A stretch of 64,000 nt of DNA from Pisolithus tinctorius. Its lineage: Eukaryota > Basidiomycota > Agaricomycetes > Boletales > Pisolithaceae. Position numbers and translations under genes: made by a program. The notes below the pieces were generated by a model. The model was not told the origin of the DNA and ran no database searches. It was given only the letters and a program-made list of their open reading frames with translations. Below are positions 32,955 through 44,054 of the stretch, piece by piece. The DNA lies in assembly GCA_024663395.1 (NCBI GenBank), contig JANFAH010000005.1, positions 2,914,001-2,978,000 of the forward strand, written 5' to 3'. Numbering within the stretch: position 1 is the first letter of the stretch; each line of letters opens with the position of its first letter.

Positions 32955-35264
32955 ATGTGTTCAACAGTCTGCTTGACGGACACGTCCGTTATACCATTTC
33001 CCTCCAAGGGGTTCGCCTACGCACTCTCGTCTAACACAGCAGGTCGACCCCTTCCTCACATACCCCGTCGACCGCGGTCTTCTCCCAACGGTCATGGCCA
33101 TTCTTATTCTGATTCGCACCTTTCGCGGATGCGAGAACCTAGCTCTTTGACCTCCGCGAATCCCTCCACGAATCCCCCGTTACCTCCTTGCTATGAGTCA
33201 GATTCAAGTTCGTCATCCACATCTTCTGATGGAATGTATCCCACTATCATTCCATTCTCGAAACATTCTCTCTCTCGACATGCGCGCGCGCAAGTTTCTA
33301 CGGAGGCGGCAAGCATCAGGGTGAAGGACAGCGGTCCCGACAGCCCGTCACGTGATGTGTCTGATGATGACACATCCTTACGGATCAGGGTAGAGAAGTG
33401 TGCCTTGGACGAGCCGGCTCCAAAGCATGCCCGTCACGTTTCCGAGCCGGTGAAGGTGGACACACTTGCAGCGACTCCTCCCTCTATTCCCCCGTCAGAA
33501 ACTCGTACCATACGCAAAAAATCTGGTGAGCTAGTGAAGCCGTCGCTTAAACGACGCCCGCAGCTCTCCGTGGTGACAGGTGGTGCCTCCGCTAAAAGTG
33601 CACCAGCGACTCCGACAGCGACAAAAGCTGTGCACTTCGACTCTAAACTAGAACACGTCAAGCTGTTCTTAGCGGAGCAGAAGCCCCTGGCAGTTTCGCG
33701 GGATGGTAGCCCGAATAGCGATACTAGTGGCACGGACGACTTTCCATCTTTTATCTATGGCGATCCTCCCAAGGCACAGAAACAGGTTCAGATGAGCATT
33801 CGTAATATGTCTCCTACGCCAAGGAAAAACGACGATGTGGCGCTGCAAGAGCTTACCCTTTTGGAAGATCAGCGGACTCTTCTTGGCAGAGTACGGGTCC
33901 GCAATATTGCCTACGAGAAGTGGCTGGCCGCGCGGTTCACAACGGATTGGTGGCAGACGACGAGCGAGGTGGCTGCGCGTTACGAGAAATCGGTTGAAGA
34001 TGGCGCGTTTGATATCTTCACATTTTTTATTCGCCTACACGACATATGGAACCGGATCGAAGAAAAGTCCCTTTTTATGGCGTTGCGGTATGTGACCGGG
34101 GGTAAAGAGTTTTGGGATAACAACTGGGGTCAGAACTATCATGTCAAGTTCGTTGCTAATCCAGTCCCGCTATCTGACCGGCGCAGTGGGGTTGCGGGTA
34201 ATGCAAGCGACGTGTCGATGAAGGACTTAAAAATGCGCCTCGAGGAAGTCGCAAGAACGAAGGCAGCACCCAGTGCTGCGTCAGCTTCACGGACACAGGC
34301 GTCTTTCAGCGCCAGTCCCACCTCTCCACCGTTACCCTCGCTAAAGTCGCTGTCGCAACGATACGATTTTGGTTCGGCGACCAAGTGGAAGTTGCGCCCC
34401 ACACTTCGCCATACAAGAAACCATACATACCCCGCTGCGGGATCCCCCCCTCCCCATAACCCCAGCCCAATGGAAAGAAGCGTGATTGATAACGAAACTA
34501 AGCAAGAGGAATCTTCGGACTCCTCGGAAGCGCAACCTCCGTGCACACCCTCGTCGTCGCCTCTGGTCATGTGTAAAGAGACCCCTTCGTTACCTCGTGT
34601 GGCTGATACCACCGAGACTGGCCATTCGGCTTCTGGTACTAATCTGTCTGGTCGACCCCACCGCCCAGATGGACGTAAAAGGAATCATACGCGAGGGTAT
34701 GTGGACCACGCCATGCCCAGTTCCCCGACTGTAAAGAAGACCCCGGCTGGCTCGTCTCCGCACACTGGGCCCTTGGATGGGCTGAACCAAGGTCTTCCGC
34801 CGCTGTATTCGTATTCGTTTGCGGAGAATTCACTGTCCATGGATCATGCGGGTTCTCAGGACACGCAGGAAGATGAGGAGACAGGGTCTGCCGAGGTCTC
34901 GCCGACGGACCCGTCTGCTGGGCTGGACACTACCCATGAAGATGGCTCAGGTGCATCGCCGGATGATGCCTACAAGCAATTCGTTAACCAGTATGTTTTT
35001 GTTGATCATCCCTTCATGTCGACACCAATGTTTTTTTTGTATAGGTACTGTTTCTATACCGGGACAGACTCGCTACTCGAAGACTCGACCAGTATATATC
35101 CACGCACTTCCCCTACGATAACCTTCGAACAATATATACTCTCGCAGTCACCCCCTGGCCATACGTTTTCTCCTCATATCCGGGACTTCTCGACCTTTAG
35201 CCCTACCCAGCCAAGCGGAACCGTGACTCCAACTGGCCCGTCGATGACATCCATTACGGGATAG
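32955..35264 (+). CDS. Glycogen-targeting PP1 regulatory subunit (GAC1/PIG1/GIP2-like)
   Basis: This type of protein tethers the phosphatase PP1 (Glc7) to glycogen so that it activates glycogen synthase. The first in-frame ATG is 32,955. The N-terminal half is Ser/Pro-rich and probably disordered. KAVHF at about residues 224-228 fits the RVxF docking motif for PP1. Residues of about 293-400 form a CBM21 domain (VALQELTLLEDQ, VRVRNIAYEKWLAARFTTDW, FFIRLHDIWNR, EFWDNNWGQNYHVKF). A long acidic Ser/Pro-rich tail follows. A 54-bp intron (34,991-35,044, GTATGT...TATAG) is a multiple of three without a stop. Splicing gives QFVNQYCFYTG, which matches the usual end of the family better than the unspliced text. 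The length of about 750 residues is normal for basidiomycete members. The start could lie upstream if the leader is spliced. Confidence 0.85.
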   Translation: MCSTVCLTDTSVIPFPSKGFAYALSSNTAGRPLPHIPRRPRSSPNGHGHSYSDSHLSRMREPSSLTSANPSTNPPLPPCYESDSSSSSTSSDGMYPTIIPFSKHSLSRHARAQVSTEAASIRVKDSGPDSPSRDVSDDDTSLRIRVEKCALDEPAPKHARHVSEPVKVDTLAATPPSIPPSETRTIRKKSGELVKPSLKRRPQLSVVTGGASAKSAPATPTATKAVHFDSKLEHVKLFLAEQKPLAVSRDGSPNSDTSGTDDFPSFIYGDPPKAQKQVQMSIRNMSPTPRKNDDVALQELTLLEDQRTLLGRVRVRNIAYEKWLAARFTTDWWQTTSEVAARYEKSVEDGAFDIFTFFIRLHDIWNRIEEKSLFMALRYVTGGKEFWDNNWGQNYHVKFVANPVPLSDRRSGVAGNASDVSMKDLKMRLEEVARTKAAPSAASASRTQASFSASPTSPPLPSLKSLSQRYDFGSATKWKLRPTLRHTRNHTYPAAGSPPPHNPSPMERSVIDNETKQEESSDSSEAQPPCTPSSSPLVMCKETPSLPRVADTTETGHSASGTNLSGRPHRPDGRKRNHTRGYVDHAMPSSPTVKKTPAGSSPHTGPLDGLNQGLPPLYSYSFAENSLSMDHAGSQDTQEDEETGSAEVSPTDPSAGLDTTHEDGSGASPDDAYKQFVNQYVFVDHPFMSTPMFFLYRYCFYTGTDSLLEDSTSIYPRTSPTITFEQYILSQSPPGHTFSPHIRDFSTFSPTQPSGTVTPTGPSMTSITG

Positions 35265-35734
35265 GCAAGATTCTTGAGTCGCCCTGCATTTTGGTCACGG
35301 CGACGGAGACCGAATAGACTCGCTTTTCCTCATTTTCTTCCCTGTCATCATTTACCCGACACTAAACCACCCACTCCCGCTCCCGGCGTTCTCATAGGAC
35401 GTAATGCCCTCAGGGCCCATCTACCCTGATGATATGATCCCGATTTCGCGCACTCTACACGTTATATAGTGCATGCATACCGAGCCGCATCCTCACACTT
35501 ATTTGCTCCTTTTCTATTTTTTTTTTTCTATTACACGTCCATTCCTCTGGTCTCATTGTCTAGTCTCGTATCGATATTAGTTATCCATCTTGCAGGATGT
35601 ACATCTAGGGCCAGTTTTCTTTATCATCATGGCTTTCAACTCCTTTGGGTGACCATTGCAAATTGTGGGATATTTGCAAGTACATGCTCGAATTCCACCC
35701 GCAAACTGCGATGATATGGATACATTGTCTACCA
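35265..35734. other. Tail-to-tail intergenic region
   Basis: Separates the convergent 3' ends of the PP1 subunit gene and PFS2. It contains pyrimidine-rich stretches (about 35,510-35,530); no gene seen. Confidence 0.6.
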
Positions 35735-37896
35735 TTAATGCCTGCCTCCCCTGCGAGGGCCTCCACGTCCTCCATAATACCCCCCTCTCCTTCCGCTCCA
35801 TCCATCATCACCCCGACCACTTCCCCCTGCTCCTGACCACGTATCCTCCTGAGTCGGAAATGCCCCACCTGGCCTCGTCGCACCTGTAGGACTTGGTATG
35901 CTGGGAGATGCTGCATTGAGGTGTTCGGCTGCTCCAAGCCCAGGTATAAAATCATCCGAGTTCATGCCGTCGTCACCCGAAAACGGCACACGGGCATCTG
36001 ACGAGGGTCCAAACGGTGGGTTACCATTCGTAGTCGAATATCCCACTCCATCTGTGTCGTTGCCCCACCATTTCGCCGTCCCACTACCTCCAGCGGCAGC
36101 GAAACCGTTCCCAAGCCCACTGGCACCCGTGCCGCTACCATAGCTGAATCCAGGCACCATGACCTCTTCGTCTTCTTCCTGTCCACTCATATCCACCACT
36201 TCAGGGGGCTTCTCGCCTCCACCCGAGAACACTGATGTGGCATCTCCCGGGCGTTCCCTCGACCAGAATCGTGTCGTGTGGTCGTTGGAGGCCGTTACGA
36301 GGATATGACCGAGCGGGTGGAAGGTGAGACACCACACGTTGGAATCATGTGCCTGTGAGAGTGTCGCACGCGGTCCGTGTGCTGTGAATGAGAAAGGAGA
36401 TGTGCTTGAGGAGGAAGGCTCAGGGCCTGAGAGGTCCCAGTGCAGAACGGCGCCCTCTGAACCACCAGACACGAGGATTGGATGAATGGGATGCCAAGTG
36501 ACAGCTGTATGTAGCCGGGAATGTATGAAATTAACTAGGGCGTTGAGGAGGAAATGGACTACACGTACAGCACACTTCTTTTTTATGGCCTTTAAGGACG
36601 CGAAGTTCTTTCATGGCACGAATATCAAAGACGCGCACAGTTTGGTCACGAGACGCGCTGGCAACGAGATTACCGTTAGGAGACCATGCAAGGGCCTGGA
36701 TGGTGTTCTTGTGCTGATGGCTAGCCAAAATATGAGTTGCATAATTTAAACTGAACAACAAAAAAACCTACAGTGTTGAGAGTATCGTTCCAGTGCGAGG
36801 ATCCCAGAACTTTATTAAGTTGTCTTTGCTTCCCGATACAAGAAGGCCCTTGGTCGGATGCCACTCGACACATTTTACATCCCACCCATGTCCTGTTTTT
36901 GTGTTCCATCATCAGAAACTGTGGTGCAGGACATAGCTTCGTACCTGTGAGAACGCGCTCTTCTCTGCTCTCCTCGAAAGACCATATACGGATGGTAGAG
37001 TCGTCGCTTGCAGTCGCAAACCGTCCATCGTTCGGACTGAAACTAAGGCCACGGATGGCTTCACGGTGTCCCTGCCACGCATTCAAGTTATTCATGTTGG
37101 GCTGAAAATATTTTATGATTCCGCTCTGGTCGGCCGACGCCAAATATGCTCCGGAATGCGTGAATTGGAATGCGCGAATGGCAGAATCATGGGCTTGCAG
37201 AATCGTCTCAAAGTTGAACGTCAAGCCATTCCAAAGTGTGAATTCTCCGCTTGTCGAGCCGGTCAATACACGCCTTCCTTCCGGTGTCCACTGGAAAGGG
37301 GGTTGTAAAAGGAAGGTCATCAGGCTGTCTGTCAAAGCAGAATACCTCGGACACGGACCGTCACGACATTGACTGGACAACGTATTTTATTTGTGGACGT
37401 ATGGATAAACTTGGTGCACAGAGAGGTCGAAGAGTTACTTGGATACGCAACAGGAGGAAGAAGCTGAACAATATCATCATCCATTCAGTATCCACGGAGC
37501 TACCTTTGTTGAAGACAATCCCTACATCTATTATGTACGGTGGAGCAGGTCTCATACACGGTACATAGCTCGGATTTGGGCGGTGTTTTCGCAACTGCAG
37601 TGAAACACGACATTTCATTTATTGCTGTAAACCAACCTGAATCTCTTGTGACTTACCAGAGCCCATCTGCCCATTCCGCCATTATAGTCCACCGTCCGAC
37701 GGGGTCTTGTTTTCTTGACAGCCTTTCCATCTGCCAACTGTCGGGCTGTAGCCATCTCTTGTTCGAGTATTCGTGCATCGTCAACCGGCGGTGGTTGTGG
37801 ACCGGTCAGGTATCTTTTTGGCGTCCATTCGTGTTCCCAAGGCGGGGGACGTGGAATTGCGGTTGGTGGAAGAAGTAATGGGACTGTAGCCGTCAT
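35735..37896 (-). CDS. PFS2: Polyadenylation factor subunit 2 (WD40, CPF/CPSF complex)
   Basis: Pfs2/WDR33 is the WD40 scaffold of the cleavage and polyadenylation factor in the nucleus. Exons on the minus strand: 37896-37657, 37594-37526, 37463-37359, 37290 to about 36,945, then further exons to 35,735. Junctions restore the diagnostic family text: [59 protein letters not shown], then [20 protein letters not shown]. At least six WD repeats follow, including [20 protein letters not shown] and [20 protein letters not shown]. The tail is Gly-rich and ends in an RGG-type box ([16 protein letters not shown]). ATG 37,896 is chosen because the conserved N-terminus follows it directly. It appears intact. 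Confidence 0.93.
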
Positions 37897-38337
37897 GTTC
37901 GTCACATTCCACGCGTTAGCGCAATAACACTCTACAAATTGGCGAGCAACCTGGAAATGTGTTTGATTGTGTTTGGTATAGTGGCTGTGCGATCCATTCG
38001 GTGTTCCGCTGATCTTCAAATTACGGTAAGCCTCCCCTGTCTCGAGGCATTTGTGATCAAACAGGGTTTGCTTCTTCTGCGGCGCAGCAGTCACTACATA
38101 TAGCTTACTTCAGGGTATCCATACTACTCAGTATACTTGCACTTCGGAGGATGCAGTCAGCCAATTATTTCCCATTGCATTTACTGATGCCATATGCAAG
38201 CTCCTCGGCCCACTCTGCAATGGAAAAAAAAAAAAAAAATCCAGTGGAGTAATTTGACTTTTTGCTTTGAGTACTTACATAAAAGATGTGGTACACTCCC
38301 AATATTATTCCATTGGGTGAATTCATACTATGCAGGC
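37897..38337. other. Upstream region of PFS2
   Basis: Presumed promoter and leader on the minus strand. A 17-base poly-A run lies at about 38,223-38,239. No gene seen. Confidence 0.5.
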
Positions 38338-41300
38338 GTGGAACATGGTTTTTGCCATGATGGATCTTTAATTTTGCCTACCAGTCACTGTTGGGATAGA
38401 TTCCATTTCCTGATACAACTTGGAACTCAGAACACAGGCCAGAGGGCCTGCATTTTCTATTGCAATTTTTTGGGAAGAGGCAACCTGCATGCACAGCAAA
38501 ATTGATTTGGTTGCATCAATGATAGATCAGAGTAAGACCATTATTGGATTACTGTTGTGTACCTTTCTTGATGGCAAGCTCAGGGAGAACACTTACTATT
38601 ACTTGCCACCCCTGAACAGGTTATCAGTGGTTCTGATCAGAGGTCTACATATGTGCAGCCTCTGTCAAGTTCAGTGCATCTCCATGTTGGTTAGGGTGGA
38701 ACTGATTTGGTTGGTCTGGACATGGGTGAACCTGATGCTACCCCTCTTTGTCTTTGCACCCTTCAGTATGTGCCTTAGGAAAAGCTGGCACAAGGTACAT
38801 CTGCAAAATTACCTGAGGGGATGAGCAGCATATGGATGCCTCCATTTGGTAAGGTCTTAAAATTGTGTAGCCAGTATTATGGCATGCACTGGTGCAGTCT
38901 GGTTGCCATCTTATCAAGGTTCTGACAAAATTATCTGAGATTATCAGCCTTTAGTCAAGATTATCAACTCAAATACACCATCAATCAGGAAATTGTATTC
39001 TACAAGGCTGGGTCAACATAATGTGTGAGTAGTTCTTGTCCACACTGAATGATGTCTAAAGTGAGTTTCTTGAAGTGTGTTGACAGATCTGGATCCCCCC
39101 TTACAGTCTGAATGTGCTGCTGTGCATCAAGGTAGTGTGATTCATAGACATCCACTTCAAACTCTGGTTCTCAACCCCTTTTGAGAGCAACAAGAGCCCA
39201 TTGGATGATGGTGACAGTGAATGCAATAAGACAATTGATATTTCTTGTATTGGGTGGGATAGCATTTGATAGCTTCCCTTGGGGAGAGTAGATCATCTCA
39301 TGGATTATTGTACTCATGGCAGGGTGGTGGAAAGCAGCACACAATGTTTTCCCTGTTGGAAGCTATATCCAAGGTCAGTGCTGCAATGAATTCCAATTGG
39401 TTGAGTGAGGTATACCATGATTGTGGCATCTGCAAAAGTACACTTGTCAAGGAGCTGGTCAATTGCTGGGCACCAGACTGTGCTGATTAGATGTCACACA
39501 TTGATTGGAATCCTCAGGCTGTAAGCATCCTTGATTGTGATCTGGGCAACAGTCTTGAATGTTGTTGTAACCTTGTTCAGAGTGTGTTTAGCAGCAGCAC
39601 AAAATTTATCTTTGTTGTGTTTGTTCTTGAGCCAGGTACCTGCAATATGATGCAATTTAGACTCATTAACCATTAATAAAAGAAAGGAATTTATGACTTG
39701 AGTTGTCAAGAAACCTTCCTGCAAGCTCCACAGCTACCTGCTTGATGAACTCTGCATCAGCACTTGACTGCAGTGGCTGCATCATAACAAAGTAATGGTG
39801 GATACAGCTTCAGGCCTCCTCCATCATATTTTTGATGGCAAACTCAGGGATTGTGTTGCTTCCAATGGTGGGAGCTTGGGTTGCAACAGGCACAGTCATC
39901 ATGTTGGTAGGAGGATTGGTGGCTGGCATTAGAGCTTGGATTGGGGGTAGATGGACAGGTCACAATGCCTTAGCTGCCTTCCAAGCAGCTTGCCATGTAT
40001 CTGGTATGATATGAATACAATCAAATGCCTCCCCTCTGGTAGCCTCTCCAGGGTGGCTTGACCTAATTGGAATGCAAGCAGCTACATAGTCATTTGTAGT
40101 TAAGGACATGTCACATGGCACAGATAGTTCACCAGAGAATAGAAGGTTGGGGTGATGTAGGTGTTTGGTATGCTGTCAGAGCTCACAGAATTCCATGATG
40201 GGCCAGGATTGCATAGCAGGTGATGTGGGCATAGGTTGATGGAATTGCACCAGGGCATGATTGTTGAGACATGGCCATGTCATGCCTGAGAGACTTGGAC
40301 ATTGTTGGCTGATTGTAATCACATTGGCCATTGCATTACATTCCTGTAGTTGATGTCTGTGAGCTAGTGTTTGAATATATATACAATATGATTACTTGCC
40401 CTATTGTCAAATCCTGTGTCAGTTGGGAAATTGGGAAGGAGGATCAGGAATCCATAGCCTTGGCTGCTTGAGGGGCCTGAGTGAGATTGGGTGATCATAA
40501 CCTCATTGCCCATCACACTACACCCCTGTAGTTGATGCATGTTAGTGAGGATTTGCTATGTATTAGATTACTTGCCCCACCATCAAATCCTGGATCCATA
40601 GGATGGTGGCAGAGAGGGTAGGGGAGGGAGAAATTCAGTGGGCTGTGGCAATCACAAGGGTTGACTGATATAACCAGATGAAATGCATGCAACAATATAA
40701 TTCAAAAAGCAAATACATGAGAACAGCTTTGAACAGGTAAACAATGGAGCTGCAGCCAGCAGTCAGTTACTATATATATATAATGCATGAGACTCACCTA
40801 CTGCTCATTTCTGCCTCAGATCATTGATAATCATGTGCTATCTACAGGGCTCAACCCTCATCCTCACTGTTGTCCACTTCCAATCTTGCAGATCTGTCAC
40901 TGGCCTCACAGTCTGATGGGCCCTCCACCTTGTCTGAAGAATGAAGATGGCCCTGCACTTCCTCTTCAAGTTGATTGAGTTGCATATCTGTGGTATCCAA
41001 GGTCATGACCTCTTTGTTGTACACCTCATGGTTGAAGGCTATGAGACTTTTGACATTGTCCATTTCCACTGCATGTTCTAGATTCACCTTGCCAGCTTTG
41101 CCTGCCAAAGAATCACCATACTCCTTTTGGTCTTCTTGGTAGATATGCTTCATAAGCCTGCTGTAGTGTTCAGCTTCCTTGAGTTCCCAAGCTGAGGCCA
41201 GCACTCAATAACATCTAGTCTCATGACCTGCATGTTTCATCAAGACTGCCTCTTTTAGCACCACATCAGAAAGGCACCTAATACCACTGCAAAAGAGGTG

Positions 41301-41838
41301 CATTCCCTGTGAAGTGATGGATTAGGCTTCCATGATGTTAGGGCACATACTGGAGTGGTACTCTTCTAGTGTCATTTGGACCAATATTAACTCCAGCTCC
41401 ACCTCTCAGAGAATTCCTTGTGAAGTGCAGCTCCAAAGCTTGCCTGATGTTTGCCTAGGATAGGGTAAAAACTTTCTGCACACAATCTTTGAAATTTCTG
41501 CAATATCCAAGGCAGCCCTCTCTGGAGAAATAGTACCATCAGAAACATCTTCATGGCTGCCAGGTGATGATGGGAGAGTGCTCAAAGGAGGGGGAGATGA
41601 GGGTTGAGGACCACTTGAAAGGGGTGATGAAGGCTGAATATTACATGGGAAATATCCAGAGGGCTTATAATTGCTGATTCACCTTGATATGGGAGTAGTA
41701 GGGGGTTCAGTTCGAATCATAGGAGGTATCAAGTACCAGTCTGTGGTTTATCATAGTTGGATGACTGCAGAGACACAGTTGGTCAGAGTTCAAAGAACTT
41801 GGGAAATTTTGTACAGTCTTGAGCCACAGAGTGGGCAC
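38338..41838. other. CpG-free block, decayed transposon debris
   Basis: No CG dinucleotide occurs from about 38,338 to 41,711 in my line-by-line reading. TG and CA are abundant, the pattern left by long-term cytosine methylation and deamination. The minus strand keeps a 117-residue frame (41,204-40,851, with HAVEMDNVKSLIAFNHEVYN), and shorter protein-like pieces lie near 39,490-39,725. None can be assigned to a family. The block ends abruptly at the LTR of the CpG-rich gypsy element. Confidence 0.7.
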
Positions 41839-42507
41839 TGTTATGCCAATGACTCGTATCGCGCCACGAATCGAGTGCGATGTAGCACAAGCACGTGACT
41901 GCGCGAGAGGGGCGCGTAATTTAATTTCACTAGCGACGGAACACTAGTCTTGGCCAACTGAAGTCGTACTGGTGAGTCCTTGTTGGTACAGTGCGCAGAG
42001 CTAAGGGTGGTTGCAAAGTAGATTTCGAATGAGGGACCAGTACGATACATGCAGGTTTATATACCTATGTACAGTACTGCGGGCCAAACATTTGAATACT
42101 CGTACAGTTGTTCACCTGAGTCCGAACAAGGCAGGACGGAGTCACTGCGATGCAGGCGCAAGGGTAGACGGCTATGCACGAGGGATTAAACATAAGTCTA
42201 AACGAGGGACTAACTGCATATATGTGAAACAGGTGGAGCGTTTACCCGGGGTAAACACGTCACGTGACTGCGTGGATCAGGGCCACCAGCGGATCACGGA
42301 AGGAAGGGGAAGCGGATGTAATGTCCAGATATAGTACAATGCGGGGTTGACAGGGGTCAACCATAAAAGGAAAGAGAAAGGGGAAACGTACAGAACGCAA
42401 GACAAGGGTCTTGCGGGAAGGTAAAGGAACGCCCCCTGAGGCGGGGCGGCGCGCAAATGGATGCCGTAAGTGTCTGTAAGAGGGAAACATGTGAGCGCAG
42501 TGTAACA
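41839..42507 (-). repeat. 3' LTR of the gypsy element (669 bp)
   Basis: Begins TGTTATGCC and ends GTGTAACA in plus orientation, so both strands have TG...CA ends with TGTTA/TAACA inverted termini. It is CpG-rich, unlike the CpG-free DNA to its left. The flanking five bases GGCAC (41,834-41,838) are the expected half of a target duplication whose partner is off-window. Confidence 0.8.
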
Positions 42508-42525
42508 TCACCCCCCCCTCAAGGC
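42508..42525 (-). promoter_or_regulatory. Polypurine tract of the gypsy element
   Basis: On the minus strand GAGGGGGGGGTGA directly precedes the LTR start TGTTACACTG. This is the expected place for plus-strand DNA priming. A similar C-run on the plus strand at 61,050-61,058 lies in coding DNA and is unrelated. Confidence 0.75.
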
Positions 42526-42582
42526 CTGAGGTCCTCCGAAGGCGGGTAGAGACCTTGCTGGACCCAAGAGCAGATCTCCGAG

Positions 42583-43719
42583 TTAGTTGCCACCGCAAGT
42601 TGGGCAGTCAGACGACCAATGTCCAAGGTGTGAACATCGGTAGCAGGTGAACTGATGGAGGGGATGCTGCCAATCGATGGGAACGAGCCCACCAAGCTCT
42701 CTCTTGCTGAGGGAGGAGATAGGTACAGGGACGAAGGGAGTTGCTGGTAGAGCTCTTGATGTCTGAGTAGCGTTAAAGATGGCTCTTCCAGCGGTGTCAC
42801 CTCGGGCCTGGGTGAAGAAGTCAAGCCAGTCGCGGGGGGATCTGTTGAACGGGACGGATGCGAGTGCGTCCATGACGGCTTGGAAGTGTTCTCGACCCTG
42901 GCCCGGTACAATCTTCTCCCAGCAATCGCGACACCTCGGCTTGACATCTCCAACAGCTTCTCCGCTTCCTCCAGGTCCATGTTGTATCGACCTTCCGAGA
43001 CCGGTTTCTTCTCCTGCGACCTTCTGTGTTTCCTCTTGGTCAGGGTTCGAAGGTAGGCCTGATCTTCCAGACGCTGTTTGATGCGTCGGAGGGAGGAGCC
43101 CACAGACCACGACATCAATGGGGGTTCGGTCGAGGAAGGCTCGAAAGGAAGAGATGAGGGAGGGGCCGTAGTCTTCATGAACAATCTTGACGACGGCCTC
43201 TTGGGTCTTTAGGGTCTCCTGGAGGATAGCGGAGTTTGCTTTGTCGATGTCTTCGTATGTACACGCCTCGAAACTCCCTTCCGCCGTAGCCACCTGATCA
43301 TGGACACGCTTACCAATTATTTCTGAGCTTCTGAAGATTTTAGACAGCACCCGTAGATGCTCGTGGCGTTCTCCTGCTCTCCAGCTGTGTGATTCCCACC
43401 GCTCGAAGTCGTTAAGCAGCCACACATAACCGAGGAAGACGCCTGCCTCGGGAGCCACCCACTTTGTGGAGGAGGGGGCTGCGGGAGTGACTGCAGGGGC
43501 TGAGAGACGGGCCGGTGCGACAGAAGGTGCTGGAGCGGATGGGCCAGCACGAGGGAGTGGGGAGGGGGATCTGTAACTGGCTTGGGAGAGCAGAGGGGTG
43601 TTGCAAGCTCTGAAAGTGGGGTCATGACAAGGCTTGGGTGGTCCCAAGGGAGCCTTGGACTTTCCCTTGCGGGTGTCCTTGCGGGCTCGTTGTGTAGAGG
43701 GGACCGAGCAGATGACCAG
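42583..43719 (-). pseudogene. Extra 3' ORF of the gypsy element, C-terminal part with CCHC knuckle
   Basis: Continues the frame that begins at 48,213 after removal of the LTR element at 43,720-47,945 and one copy of its short target duplication. Text at the join reads PYPYPV then ICSVPSTQRARKDT. The protein is Pro/Ser-rich, then has a helical domain (WLLNDFERWESHSWRAGERH, VVKIVHEDYGPSLISSFRAF). It ends with a zinc knuckle CYRCSHLGHWSSDC (CX2CX4HX4C). Between about 43,110 and 42,930 another frame reads more protein-like (LRRIKQRLEDQAYLRTLTKR), so two compensating frameshifts may be present. A gag-like nucleic-acid-binding role is inferred. Confidence 0.65.
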
Positions 43720-44054
43720 TGTAGGAAAAGAGAAATAAATGGGATGAGACGTTTAGTAGGGATATCTGAGGGGAATGAGTAGGCCAAAAGGGGCTTCTAT
43801 AGCCTGAGCAAGGATCCTGGTAGTCATCTGAAGGCTTCTATGGCTGTCTTTGTGCAGGGAATGACCTGCTCAAACTCGTCTCTCGTCTGTTGTTTTAAAA
43901 AACAACTAACTACATCCAGTACTAGGTAGTGCTGACTAAGCGACCAAAATGCGAAATTCTAAGTACCACTAGCAGAAAAAACACCTAGAATCAAAACTGA
44001 ATAAAATGAACAAAATAAAACAATTCCCCTAGTAGGGAAATTACATTCCCTACA
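43720..44054 (-). repeat. 3' LTR of the gag-only element
   Basis: Differs from the other LTR by a 17-bp length difference and a handful of substitutions, mostly C-to-T or G-to-A at CpG sites. Confidence 0.9.
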
